Translations under genes and position numbers: made by a program
Source of the DNA: Microbacterium sp. SORGH_AS_0969
GTDB lineage: Bacteria; Actinomycetota; Actinomycetes; Actinomycetales; Microbacteriaceae
Assembly (NCBI RefSeq): GCF_030818255.1
Contig: NZ_JAUTAG010000001.1
Coordinates: 2,232,001-2,296,000 of the forward strand
Length of the DNA: 64,000 bases
Direction: 5' to 3'
Part shown: positions 16,079 through 25,001 of the stretch, piece by piece
How positions within the stretch are numbered: the stretch's first letter is position 1
Layout of the letters: each line of letters opens with the position of its first letter
Notes under the pieces: model-generated
Database searches by the model: none
What the model was told of the DNA's origin: nothing
What the model saw: the letters and a program-made list of their open reading frames with translations, nothing else

Positions 16079-17055
16079 CAACAGCAGAACGGGATCGAGT
16101 CCACATCGCGCAGATCGAGGAGTACCTCACCACGCTCTCCAACTGGGGGCGATGGGGTGAGGACGACCGCCTCGGGACGCTGAACCTCATCACCCCGGAG
16201 GTCCGACGCCGCGCAGCCGCGAACGTGCGAAGCGGCACCGCCATCTCCTTGGCCAGAAACCTCGACCCCCTGCGCCCAGACCCGCTGCACTCCGGAGTGA
16301 CGAACGTGCAACGCGATTCAAAGGTCGGCGAGGTGCGTCACCTGCTCGGTAAAGAGGCCCGCTGGGACGCGGTCGGCGAAGAGATCACGCTCAGCCCTCA
16401 CGGCGGCAACGCACACCTCGACGGGCTAGGCCACTACTACTGGGATGGTCTGTTCTATAACGGCTTCCCCGCGAGCGCATCTAACAACACGATCGGGTCG
16501 GCCCATCTTTCGGTCTCGCACGCCACCGAGGGCATCATCACCCGCGGGGTTCTGCTCGACATCGCCGGGCTCCACGGTGTTCCCTACCTCGAGCGCGGCC
16601 ACGCCGTTCACGTCGACGAGCTCCTCGAGGCCGAACGCCGACAAGGTGTGCAGGTGCGATCCGGGGACGTCCTCCTCATCCACACTGGCAACGCCGCCGC
16701 CCTGGAGACCCTCGGACCGGTGTACCGCACTGCCAACCCGGGACCCCTGGACGGCGTGCAGGCCGGACTCGACATCTCCTGCCTTCCCTTCCTTCACGAC
16801 CGGGACGTTGCCGCCATGGGCGCGGACGGCACGCACGACGTGCAGCCCGCGCAGGTCGACGACTTCGATTTCGCCCGCCCGATCCACGCCGTCAGCCTCG
16901 TGGCGATGGGGCTGTGGCTGATGGACAACCTTGACCTGACTGCCTTGGCGCGGGCCTGCGAAGCCGAGAAGCGGTGGGAGTTCCTGTTCACCGCTCTGCC
17001 GTGGAGGTTCGTCGGAGCGACGTCCAGCCCCCTCAACCCTGTCGCGGTGCTCTGA
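16075..17055 (+). CDS. Cyclase-family metal-dependent hydrolase
   Basis: The 326-residue protein belongs to the cyclase / kynurenine-formamidase family. The metal motif HxGxxHxDxxxH is present as H109-GGNA-H114-L-D116-GLG-H120. Family members hydrolyse amides, lactones or cyclic C-C bonds using Zn or Mn. It is at the long end of the family, with an N-terminal extension that includes WGEDDRLGTLN, a signature of the larger subgroup. Its place between the P450 and the dehydrogenase/aldolase genes suggests a lactone-opening or ring-cleaving hydrolysis step (inference). Confidence 0.82.
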   Translation: MTTAERDRVHIAQIEEYLTTLSNWGRWGEDDRLGTLNLITPEVRRRAAANVRSGTAISLARNLDPLRPDPLHSGVTNVQRDSKVGEVRHLLGKEARWDAVGEEITLSPHGGNAHLDGLGHYYWDGLFYNGFPASASNNTIGSAHLSVSHATEGIITRGVLLDIAGLHGVPYLERGHAVHVDELLEAERRQGVQVRSGDVLLIHTGNAAALETLGPVYRTANPGPLDGVQAGLDISCLPFLHDRDVAAMGADGTHDVQPAQVDDFDFARPIHAVSLVAMGLWLMDNLDLTALARACEAEKRWEFLFTALPWRFVGATSSPLNPVAVL

Positions 17056-17136
17056 CGCCGACCAACCGCGAACGCCGGAACGCCCTTCTGGCCAGCAGAC
17101 GCCACACAACACCAATCTGTATAAGGAGCATGCCCA

Positions 17137-17700
17137 ATGCCTTCGTCAAGTCAGTTCGCCCCGGATCGCCTCGCGGACCGAGCCGAGATCCAGCACCGTG
17201 TCCACCAGTTCTGCCACGCCGTCGACCGCCTCCAGCTCGATGAGCTCAGGGAAGTGTTCCATGCAGACGGGATCGACGACCACGGCGCCTACAAGGGCGA
17301 CGTCGACGGTTTCATCAAGTGGGTCGCGAACCGCCATCAGACGATCGCGTACTCGGCACACCATGTCAGCAACACGATGATCGAGTTTCTTTCGGACGAC
17401 TCCGCTTTCGTGGAGACGTACTTCCTCGTCTGGCAGAGCGTGAACCCGCAGGCGAGCCTTTTCGCCTCGGACGGTGATGCGCAGCCGTTCGAGGCCATCT
17501 CCTCCGGACGGTATGTCGATCACTTCACCCGCAAGGACGGCCGCTGGGCGATCCAGAGCCGGACCACGGTCCCCGGCTCGATGACCAGAGCGGTGGGCAA
17601 CGAGGGAATGGGCATGGTCCCCGGCTTTGCCGTGGGAAGCAGAAATGCCGATGACCCTGCCATCACCCGCCGTGCAGAACTCGTGGAGGCGACGCGATGA
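17137..17700 (+). CDS. NTF2-like (SnoaL_4) family protein
   Basis: The 187-residue protein has an NTF2-like domain from about residue 14 (ADRAEIQHRVHQFCHAVDRL) through RWAIQSRTTV. It contains FHADGIDDHGAYKGD and the strand YSAHHVSNTMIEF, typical of the SnoaL_4 group that includes dehydratase- and isomerase-like enzymes. A good Shine-Dalgarno (AAGGAG) precedes ATG 17137. Its stop overlaps the alcohol dehydrogenase start (ATGA). It may dehydrate or isomerise a pathway intermediate; the residues seen do not decide which. Confidence 0.72.
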   Translation: MPSSSQFAPDRLADRAEIQHRVHQFCHAVDRLQLDELREVFHADGIDDHGAYKGDVDGFIKWVANRHQTIAYSAHHVSNTMIEFLSDDSAFVETYFLVWQSVNPQASLFASDGDAQPFEAISSGRYVDHFTRKDGRWAIQSRTTVPGSMTRAVGNEGMGMVPGFAVGSRNADDPAITRRAELVEATR

Positions 17701-18833
17701 GCTCCACCGCTACCGCCCTGGTCCAGACCGGACCCGACAGTCACGAGTTTCAGGAGATCCCGCTTCCGAGCCTCGTCCCTGGCGCGGCGCTTCTCCGGGT
17801 GGAGGCCAACGGCATCTGCGCAAGCGACATCGACGCCTACGAGGGGCACGGCGGCGGCTACGACCCAGCCGACCTGACCCAGTACCCACGGATCAACGGG
17901 CATGAGATCGTCGGCGTCATCGAGGACCTCGGCGAGGCTACCGCGGCTCATCCCGGGCTCAAGGTGGGCGACCGTGTGGCGGTGAACCCATGGCTCGCGT
18001 GCGGAAGCTGCGAGGCCTGCCGCCGCAATCAGGCGCAGTTCTGCACCGGCATGCCCTGGCGGACGAGCTGCTACGGCTTCATACCGACCTACATCGGCCC
18101 GGGGCTATGGGGTGGCTACTCGACTCACGTCTACATCGACCCCCACACCGTCCTGTACCACTTCCCCCAAGAGGTGAGCGCCCCCGACGCCGCTCTGTGG
18201 AATCCCCTCGCCAACGGCATTCAGTGGGCGGTTATGGACGCCGGTGTCACCCTGGGGTCCCGCGTCGCCGTGCTCGGTTCCGGACAGCGCGGTCTGGCGT
18301 GTATTGCTGCGGCGAAAGCGGCCGGCGCCGGCCTCATCATCGCTACCGGACTCGGGCGAGACGCTCACAAGCTGGCACTCGCGGAACGGCTCGGCGCCGA
18401 CGTCGTCGTCAATGTCGAAGAAGAAGATGTTGTCGATGTCGCAGCAGCGGCGACCGCAGGCGCCGGGTTCGACATCGTCATCGACACCTCACCCGTCGCG
18501 CAGCAGCCGATCCTCGACGGCATCGCGATGCTGCGCAAGGGCGGCACTCTGGCCAGTGCCGGCATCAAGGGGAAGCCCCTCACGGCTTTCCCTCTCGACG
18601 CTGTCACCATCAAAGGCATCCGACTCATCGGCGTGATGGGAACCACCCACCAGGCCCAGCAGATGGCCGCGGACCTGATCATCGCGAACACGCTCCCGCT
18701 GAGCGACCTCCGCACGCACATCTTCGGCTTCGACCAGCTCCCGCTCGCGCTCGAAACCCTGCAAGGCCGAGTCGAAGGGGAGAACGCGATCAACATTGTC
18801 GTCGAACCCCGGTTCACCGCGAACGCTGCGTGA
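17697..18833 (+). CDS. Zinc-dependent alcohol dehydrogenase (MDR family)
   Basis: The 378-residue oxidoreductase has the catalytic zinc ligands C41 and the H69-E70 pair, four structural zinc cysteines (C102, C105, C108, C116), and a Rossmann motif VLGSGQRGLACIAA near residue 191. It oxidises an alcohol to an aldehyde or ketone with NAD(P)+. The most likely substrate is the alcohol made by the P450 or released after hydrolysis. It is coupled to the NTF2-like gene by ATGA. Confidence 0.86.
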   Translation: MSSTATALVQTGPDSHEFQEIPLPSLVPGAALLRVEANGICASDIDAYEGHGGGYDPADLTQYPRINGHEIVGVIEDLGEATAAHPGLKVGDRVAVNPWLACGSCEACRRNQAQFCTGMPWRTSCYGFIPTYIGPGLWGGYSTHVYIDPHTVLYHFPQEVSAPDAALWNPLANGIQWAVMDAGVTLGSRVAVLGSGQRGLACIAAAKAAGAGLIIATGLGRDAHKLALAERLGADVVVNVEEEDVVDVAAAATAGAGFDIVIDTSPVAQQPILDGIAMLRKGGTLASAGIKGKPLTAFPLDAVTIKGIRLIGVMGTTHQAQQMAADLIIANTLPLSDLRTHIFGFDQLPLALETLQGRVEGENAINIVVEPRFTANAA

Positions 18834-18878
18834 GCTTCGCTCACCCCTCCCCGCCACCACGAAAGGACACCTTCACGC

Positions 18879-19655
18879 ATGACCAGGCTCTACGCCCGCG
18901 CCGAGTTCGAACGACTCATCCGCAACGGCCACACCCCGGCAGGAGTGTTCGTCATGTCGACGGACGCCGCGATCACGGCGCTCTACGGCGACGCAGGCTA
19001 CGACTGGGTCCTCATCGACCGTGAGCACGGAATCATGGACAACAGCCACCTTCGCGCGCACCTCATGGCGGCCGAAGCCAACGGCATCGTCCCCATCGTG
19101 CGCGTGCTCGAGAACAACCACGCAGCGATCCAGCAGACGCTCGACGCCGGCGCCCAAGGCGTCATGGTCCCCAAGATCGAGAGCGCGGACGGGGCCGCTC
19201 GCGCCGTCAAAGCATCGAGGTACCAAGCCGGTGGACGCGGCATGTGCCCCGTCGTGCCGGCCACGAACTTCTCGGGTGACGACTGGGCACCTTACGCCGC
19301 CCGCATGAACAACAACGCGCTCATCATCCCGCTCATCGAAACGAAGGCGGGCGTCGACCACATCGAGGAAATCTGCGCAGTGGAAGGCGTCGACTACGTG
19401 TTCTTCGGCCTGGCAGATCTCTCCCAAGACCTCGGGATCGACATGGTCGATGACATCGACCAGCTGATCGCACTCTGGGAGCAGGTGGTCCGCGCCGCTC
19501 ACTCCGTCGGGGTCCGGGTTGGCGCACCGCTGGGGTACGGATTCGACGACCTCGCCGACTACGGAAGCCTCGCCAGCGACCTCTCAACCCTCCGCGCCGC
19601 GGCGGAACGCGACCTCGCCGGGCTTCGACAGGCGGCCACCCCTACCGCGCCCTGA
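18879..19655 (+). CDS. HpcH/HpaI family aldolase
   Basis: The 258-residue class II aldolase has the catalytic DREHG motif (residues 47-51), the metal-binding Glu in VPKIES near 100, and the glycine-rich GGRGMCP. The family cleaves 4-hydroxy-2-oxo acids into pyruvate (or oxaloacetate) plus an aldehyde. With the aldehyde dehydrogenase and pyruvate carboxylase downstream it supplies both their substrates. The start is ATG 18879 behind GAAAGGA, 45 bases after the alcohol dehydrogenase. Confidence 0.87.
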   Translation: MTRLYARAEFERLIRNGHTPAGVFVMSTDAAITALYGDAGYDWVLIDREHGIMDNSHLRAHLMAAEANGIVPIVRVLENNHAAIQQTLDAGAQGVMVPKIESADGAARAVKASRYQAGGRGMCPVVPATNFSGDDWAPYAARMNNNALIIPLIETKAGVDHIEEICAVEGVDYVFFGLADLSQDLGIDMVDDIDQLIALWEQVVRAAHSVGVRVGAPLGYGFDDLADYGSLASDLSTLRAAAERDLAGLRQAATPTAP

Positions 19656-19740
19656 AGGGCCACAACCATACGACCGGACACGCGCGTCGCTCGGCCCGGA
19701 GCGGGCGTGCTGGCCACGCGTCTTTGACGAAGAGGTGCAG

Positions 19741-22700
19741 ATGTTCTCGAAGATCCTTGTGGCCAATCGCGGCGAGATCGCGATCCGGGCTTTTCGCGCG
19801 GCGAACGAGCTGGGTGCGGCGACAGTGGCGGTGTTCCCGTACGAGGACCGCAACTCGATGCACCGGTTGAAGGCCGACGAGGGGTACCAGATCGGCGAGC
19901 CGGGTCATCCGGTGCGGGCGTACCTGGATGTGAGGGAGATCATCCGGGTGGCGCTGCTGTCGGGGGCGGATGCGATCTACCCCGGCTACGGATTCCTGTC
20001 GGAGAACCCGGAGCTGGCGGCCGCGGCGGCGGCGAACGGGATCACGTTCATCGGTCCGGCGTCGAGCGTGCTGGAGATGGCGGGGCACAAGGTCACGGCG
20101 AAGGAGCACGCGATCGCGGCCGGGGTGCCGGTGCTGAAGTCCACGCCTGCGTCGCGCGACATCGAGGAGCTGCTGGCGGGGGCGGAGGAGGTCGGGTTCC
20201 CGATCTTCGCGAAAGCCGTGGCGGGCGGCGGCGGGCGCGGGATGCGCCGGGTCGAGACGCGGGCGGAGCTGCGTCCCGCTTTGGAGGCGGCGATGCGAGA
20301 GGCGGACTCGGCGTTCGGGGATCCGACGATGTTCCTGGAGCAGGCGGTGCTGCGGTCGCGTCACATCGAGGTGCAGATTCTCGCGGATGCGGCGGGCACG
20401 ACCCTGCACCTGTTCGAGCGCGACTGCTCGGTGCAGCGACGAAACCAGAAGGTGGTGGAGATCGCGCCGGCGCCGAACATCAACGACGAGTTGCGCGCGG
20501 CGCTGCATCGAGACGCGATCGCGTTCGCCCGCTCGATCGGGTACGTGAACGCGGGCACGGTGGAGTTCCTCGTCGACACGGCGGGGGAGCGGGCGGGTGA
20601 GCACGTGTTCATCGAGATGAACCCGCGCATCCAGGTCGAACACACGGTGACCGAGGAGGTCACCGACGTGGACCTGGTGCAGTCACAGATGCTCATCGCG
20701 TCGGGCTCCACCCTGGCGGAGATGGGTCTGAGTCAGGACACGATCCGGCTGCACGGCGCGGCCCTGCAGTGCCGGATCACGACGGAGGATCCGACCGACG
20801 ACTTCCGACCTGACACCGGCCGGATCACCGCGTACCGGTCGCCGGGAGGCGCCGGCGTGAGGCTCGATGGTGGCACCGTCGAGGTGGGTGTGCAGATCAG
20901 CCCGCACTTCGACAGCATGCTCGCGAAGATGTCGTGCCGTGGCCGCGACTTCCCGTCCGCGGTGCGGCGCGCGCGTCGTGGTCTGGCGGAGTTCCGGATC
21001 CGGGGTGTGTCCACGAACATTCCGTTCCTCCAGGCCGTGCTGGATGATCCCGCGTTCGCGGCGGGTGACCTCTCGACATCCCTTATCGACGAGCGACCGT
21101 GGCTGGTGCGTGGCCGGACGTCGAAGGACCGTGGCACAAAGATCCTGAACTGGCTCACCGACGTCACGGTCAACCAACCCCACGGCGTCCCGGTGACGAC
21201 GGTGCATCCGATCGACAAGCTCCCGCAGATCGACGTGACCGCCCCGGCCCCCGCGGGATCCAGGCAGCGGCTACTCGCGCTGGGGCCGGTGGGCTTCGCG
21301 GATGCTCTTCGCACCCAGACCGCTCTCGCGGTGACGGAGACGACGATGCGCGACGCGCACCAGTCCCTCCTCGCCACCCGGGTGCGGACGAAGGACCTCG
21401 TCGCGGTCGCTCCCCACGTGGCCCGGATGACGCCGGGGCTGCTGTCGATGGAGGCGTGGGGTGGCGCGACCTACGACGTCGCGTTGCGCTTCCTCGGCGA
21501 GGACCCGTGGGAACGGCTCGCCGCCCTCCGGGAGGCGCTGCCGAACATCGCGATCCAGATGCTTCTCCGTGGCCGCAACACGGTCGGCTACACCCCGTAC
21601 CCGACGGAGGTCACCGACGCGTTCGTGACCGAGGCGGCGAGCACGGGCATCGACATCTTCCGCATCTTCGACGCCCTGAACGACGTGTCGCAGATGCGTC
21701 CCGCGATCGACGCGGTCCTGGCCACAGGCGCTACGGTCGCGGAGGTCGCGGTCTGCTACACGGGCGACCTCCTTGACCCGGGCGAGGACCTCTACACCCT
21801 CGACTACTACCTGCGGCTGGCGGAGCAGATCGTTGACGCCGGGGCGCACATCCTCGCGATCAAGGACATGGCCGGGCTACTCCGTCCCGCCGCGGCCGCG
21901 AAGCTCGTCACCGCGTTCCGCGAACGCTTCGACCTGCCCGTCCACGTTCACACCCACGACACCGCCGGCGGCCAGCTCGCCACCCTCCTCGCCGCCAGTG
22001 CGGCGGGTGCCGATGCGGTCGACGTCGCCGCCGCCCCCCTGTCGGGCACCACGTCGCAGCCGTCCGCATCCGCTCTGGTCGCCGCACTCGCCCACACAGA
22101 CCGCGACACAGGCCTCGACCTGAAGGCCTTGTCCGACCTGGAGCCCTACTGGGAGGCGGTGCGGAAGGTCTACGCCCCGTTCGAGTCCGGGCTGCCCGGA
22201 CCCACTGGGCGAGTGTACCGGCACGAGATCCCGGGCGGTCAGCTGTCCAACCTGCGCCAGCAGGCCATCGCCCTCGGACTCGCGGACGACTTCGAGCTGA
22301 TCGAGGACCTCTACGCCGCCGCGAACGGCATCCTCGGCCGCATCCCGAAGGTCACCCCGTCCTCGAAAGTCGTCGGCGACCTCGCCCTGCATCTGGCCGC
22401 GGTGAAGGCCGACCCGGAGGACTTCGCCGAGAACCCGCAGAAGTACGACATCCCCGACAGCGTGATCGGGTTCATGGCCGGCGAGCTTGGCGAGCTGCCC
22501 GGCGGATGGCCCGAGCCGTTCCGCACCAAGGTCCTCCAGGGCCGCGACGTCAGGGTCGGGGTCACCCCTCTCAGCGACTCCGACCGCGCCGACCTCGCTC
22601 CCGACGCCGAGCCCGCGACACGTCGGCAGGCACTGAACCGGCTCCTGTTCCCCACCCCGACCCGCGCGTTCGACTCCAACCGGAACCTCTTCGGCGACCT

Positions 22701-23193
22701 GTCCGTGATCGACACCGTCGACTACCTCTACGGCCTCCGCCAGGGCGAGGAGCACGTCGTCGACATCGACAAGGGCGTCAAGCTCTACGTCGGCCTCGAA
22801 GCCATCTCAGAGCCCGAGGAGAAGGGCATGCGCACCGTCATGACCACCCTCAACGGGCAGCTGCGGCCGGTGTTCGTCCGCGATCGCTCGGTCACAGTCG
22901 AAACCAAGGCTGCGGTGAATGCCGACCCGGCTCAGCCCGGACAGGTCCCCGCCCCGTTCTCGGGCGTCGTGACCCTGAAGGTCGCCGTCGGAGACACCGT
23001 GGCGGCGGGCCAGGCCATCGCCACCATCGAGGCCATGAAGATGGAGGCCGCAATCACCACCCCCGTCGCCGGCACCGTCTCCCACCTCGCGATCCCCGCG
23101 ACGCAGCAGGTCGACGCGGGCGATCTCCTGGCCATCATCGCCCCGGGCGGCGCGTCCGTGCCCGCATCCGCCCCGGCAGAGGACAACAAGTGA
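19741..23193 (+). CDS. pyc: Pyruvate carboxylase
   Basis: The 1150-residue enzyme contains all modules in one chain: biotin carboxylase (KILVANRGEIAIRAFRA at the start, GGGGRGMR near 162, MNPRIQVEHTVTEE near 295), carboxyltransferase (TTMRDAHQSLLATR near 540, with RIFDALND and HVHTHDTAGG) and a biotin carboxyl carrier domain with the biotinylated Lys in EAMKMEA (about K1100). It makes oxaloacetate from pyruvate and bicarbonate with ATP. ATG 19741 follows a GAAGAGGTG Shine-Dalgarno. A housekeeping anaplerotic gene inside a catabolic cluster suggests the pathway floods the cell with pyruvate. Confidence 0.95.
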   Translation: MFSKILVANRGEIAIRAFRAANELGAATVAVFPYEDRNSMHRLKADEGYQIGEPGHPVRAYLDVREIIRVALLSGADAIYPGYGFLSENPELAAAAAANGITFIGPASSVLEMAGHKVTAKEHAIAAGVPVLKSTPASRDIEELLAGAEEVGFPIFAKAVAGGGGRGMRRVETRAELRPALEAAMREADSAFGDPTMFLEQAVLRSRHIEVQILADAAGTTLHLFERDCSVQRRNQKVVEIAPAPNINDELRAALHRDAIAFARSIGYVNAGTVEFLVDTAGERAGEHVFIEMNPRIQVEHTVTEEVTDVDLVQSQMLIASGSTLAEMGLSQDTIRLHGAALQCRITTEDPTDDFRPDTGRITAYRSPGGAGVRLDGGTVEVGVQISPHFDSMLAKMSCRGRDFPSAVRRARRGLAEFRIRGVSTNIPFLQAVLDDPAFAAGDLSTSLIDERPWLVRGRTSKDRGTKILNWLTDVTVNQPHGVPVTTVHPIDKLPQIDVTAPAPAGSRQRLLALGPVGFADALRTQTALAVTETTMRDAHQSLLATRVRTKDLVAVAPHVARMTPGLLSMEAWGGATYDVALRFLGEDPWERLAALREALPNIAIQMLLRGRNTVGYTPYPTEVTDAFVTEAASTGIDIFRIFDALNDVSQMRPAIDAVLATGATVAEVAVCYTGDLLDPGEDLYTLDYYLRLAEQIVDAGAHILAIKDMAGLLRPAAAAKLVTAFRERFDLPVHVHTHDTAGGQLATLLAASAAGADAVDVAAAPLSGTTSQPSASALVAALAHTDRDTGLDLKALSDLEPYWEAVRKVYAPFESGLPGPTGRVYRHEIPGGQLSNLRQQAIALGLADDFELIEDLYAAANGILGRIPKVTPSSKVVGDLALHLAAVKADPEDFAENPQKYDIPDSVIGFMAGELGELPGGWPEPFRTKVLQGRDVRVGVTPLSDSDRADLAPDAEPATRRQALNRLLFPTPTRAFDSNRNLFGDLSVIDTVDYLYGLRQGEEHVVDIDKGVKLYVGLEAISEPEEKGMRTVMTTLNGQLRPVFVRDRSVTVETKAAVNADPAQPGQVPAPFSGVVTLKVAVGDTVAAGQAIATIEAMKMEAAITTPVAGTVSHLAIPATQQVDAGDLLAIIAPGGASVPASAPAEDNK

Positions 23194-23381
23194 GCCAGAC
23201 CGTCGCCCTCCGTCCCGCGCCCAACGGCCGGCCCTGGCTCGCCGTCTCGTTGGGACTTGACTTCACTCAGACCCTCAAGGCCGGCCTCTGCCCGTTGCTC
23301 CTCGGCGGAGCCATCAAGGCCGCGATCGCCACAGCACCACTCTCATCCGCTTGGCACCTCGCCTCGAGGATCGGCCGCTGA
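23190..23381 (+). pseudogene. bioY (biotin transporter) C-terminal remnant
   Basis: From GTG 23190, overlapping the pyc stop, a 63-codon frame reads SLGLDFTQTLKAGLCPLLL and GGAIKAAIATAPLSSAWHL. This is the final membrane-helix segment of BioY, the biotin-binding subunit of ECF-type importers. A full BioY has about 190 residues, so about 130 are missing at the N-terminus. Biotin uptake beside a biotin enzyme makes functional sense, and the stub suggests that a pyc-bioY pair was captured and then partly deleted. Confidence 0.65.
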
Positions 23382-23452
23382 AGCAACGGCGACCGATAGC
23401 AACCCTCAAGCCTCCATCGCTCCTACTCGACGAAGAGAAGAAAGGTACCCCC

Positions 23453-24847
23453 ATGGCTTATGCCACCGTCAACCCATACACCAATGAGACTGTCGCCACA
23501 TTTCCCGACGCGACGGATGCCGAAGTGGATGCTGCTCTCGACGCCGCTCACGCGGCGTACCAGTCGTGGCGTCAGAGACCTGTAGCCGAGCGGGCTGCGA
23601 TTCTGGCGCGGGCCGCGGACATCATGCGCGAGCGCACCGAGGAGCTAGCCCGGATCAGCACACTTGAGACGGGACGCTTGTTGGCGGACGCGCGGTACGA
23701 GATCTCGGTAGCCATCGGCATTCTCGACTACTACGCCCAACACGCAGAACGCCTTCTCGCCTCACGCCCCGTCGAGACGTTCGCCGGTGACGCGTACAGC
23801 GCCGTCACGGTCATCGAACCGACTGGCATCGTGTTCGCGATCGAACCGTTCAACGGCCCCTACTACCAGCCGATCAGGCCGCTGGCCCCCCAGCTGGCGG
23901 TGGGTAACGTCGTCCTATTGAAGCACGCCTCGATCGTGCCGCAGAGTGCGGCCGCGGTGCAGCAGATCATGACCGACGCCGGGGTTCCCGACGGCGTCTT
24001 CACCAACCTGTACCTCACCCGCGCACAGATCGAGCGTGTGATCGGCGATCCGCGAGTGACAGGGGTTACCCTCACGGGCAGCGAAGCCGCCGGCGCGGTC
24101 GTCGCAGCTCAGGCAGGCGCAGCGTTGAAGAAGTCCGTTCTCGAACTCGGCGGTTCGGACGCGATGATCATCCTGGACGACGCGGATCTCGATCTCGCAG
24201 TCAGCTGCGCCGTCGCCGGCCGCATGAGCGTCAACGGCCAGGTGTGCATCTCGCCCAAGCGAATGATCGTCCTCGACCCCATGTACGATGCATTCCTCGA
24301 ACGTTTCCTGTTCTCCCTCTCCGGGCTTACTCCGGGAGACCCGTTCGACCCGGCGACGACCCTGGCACCGATGTCATCTCAAAGTGCGGCCGAAGAGGTC
24401 GAGGCACAGATCCGGCTGGCGGTCGATCACGGCGCCAAGGCGAACTACGTCGGTGCTCCCGTCCCTCGCGCCGGAGCGTTCACCCAGCCTGCGGTCTTGA
24501 CCGAGATCGACTCGGACAACCCGATTTTCCGCCAGGAGATCTTCGGGCCCGTTCCGATGGTGTTCCGTGTCAAGGACGAGGAGGAAGCCATAGCACTGGC
24601 CAATGACTCTGACTATGGACTCGGCGGGTCGGTTTACACCCGCGACCTCGACCGCGGCGCCGCGGTCGCCGCCCGGATCGAGACGGGCATGGTCTGGTTG
24701 AACTCTCCCACGGGTACGACTGGGGAACTTCCGTTCCACGGCACCAAGCGTTCGGGGTACGGCACCGAGCTGGGAGCGGAGGGGATCACCGAGTTCGCCA
24801 ACGCGAAGCTCATCGTCACGGTGCCCGCAGTGCGACAGTCGAGCTGA
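23453..24847 (+). CDS. NAD(P)-dependent aldehyde dehydrogenase
   Basis: The 464-residue enzyme is most like succinate-semialdehyde dehydrogenases. It has the cofactor-binding TGSEAAG, the general base Glu in LELGGSD (about 230), the catalytic Cys in NGQVCISPKR (about 264), and EIFGPVPMVFRV. It starts MAYATVNPYTNE at ATG 23453 behind GAAAGG. It would oxidise the aldehyde left by the aldolase or dehydrogenase to a carboxylic acid. It ends the plus-strand operon; a strong hairpin follows. Confidence 0.88.
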   Translation: MAYATVNPYTNETVATFPDATDAEVDAALDAAHAAYQSWRQRPVAERAAILARAADIMRERTEELARISTLETGRLLADARYEISVAIGILDYYAQHAERLLASRPVETFAGDAYSAVTVIEPTGIVFAIEPFNGPYYQPIRPLAPQLAVGNVVLLKHASIVPQSAAAVQQIMTDAGVPDGVFTNLYLTRAQIERVIGDPRVTGVTLTGSEAAGAVVAAQAGAALKKSVLELGGSDAMIILDDADLDLAVSCAVAGRMSVNGQVCISPKRMIVLDPMYDAFLERFLFSLSGLTPGDPFDPATTLAPMSSQSAAEEVEAQIRLAVDHGAKANYVGAPVPRAGAFTQPAVLTEIDSDNPIFRQEIFGPVPMVFRVKDEEEAIALANDSDYGLGGSVYTRDLDRGAAVAARIETGMVWLNSPTGTTGELPFHGTKRSGYGTELGAEGITEFANAKLIVTVPAVRQSS

Positions 24848-24864
24848 CTCGTCCGCATTCGATC

Positions 24865-24917
24865 GAGAGGCCGCCGGAGTGGTGCAGGCTCACTGCCTGC
24901 ACTTCCGGCGGCCTCTC
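24865..24917. terminator. Bidirectional hairpin between convergent dehydrogenase genes
   Basis: A long stem (GAGAGGCCGCCGGA pairing with TCCGGCGGCCTCTC, then TGCAGGC with GCCTGCA) lies 18 bases after the aldehyde dehydrogenase stop and 85 bases before the stop of the convergent alcohol dehydrogenase. It has no clear U-tract but is by far the strongest structure in the gap. Confidence 0.7.
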
Positions 24918-25001
24918 TGCGTCGTAGCGATCAGCGTTGTGGGCAGTGGCTTCGCGCGCCTAGCGACGTACGGAGCCACTGCCCGCGATCTATAGTCCGG
25001 C

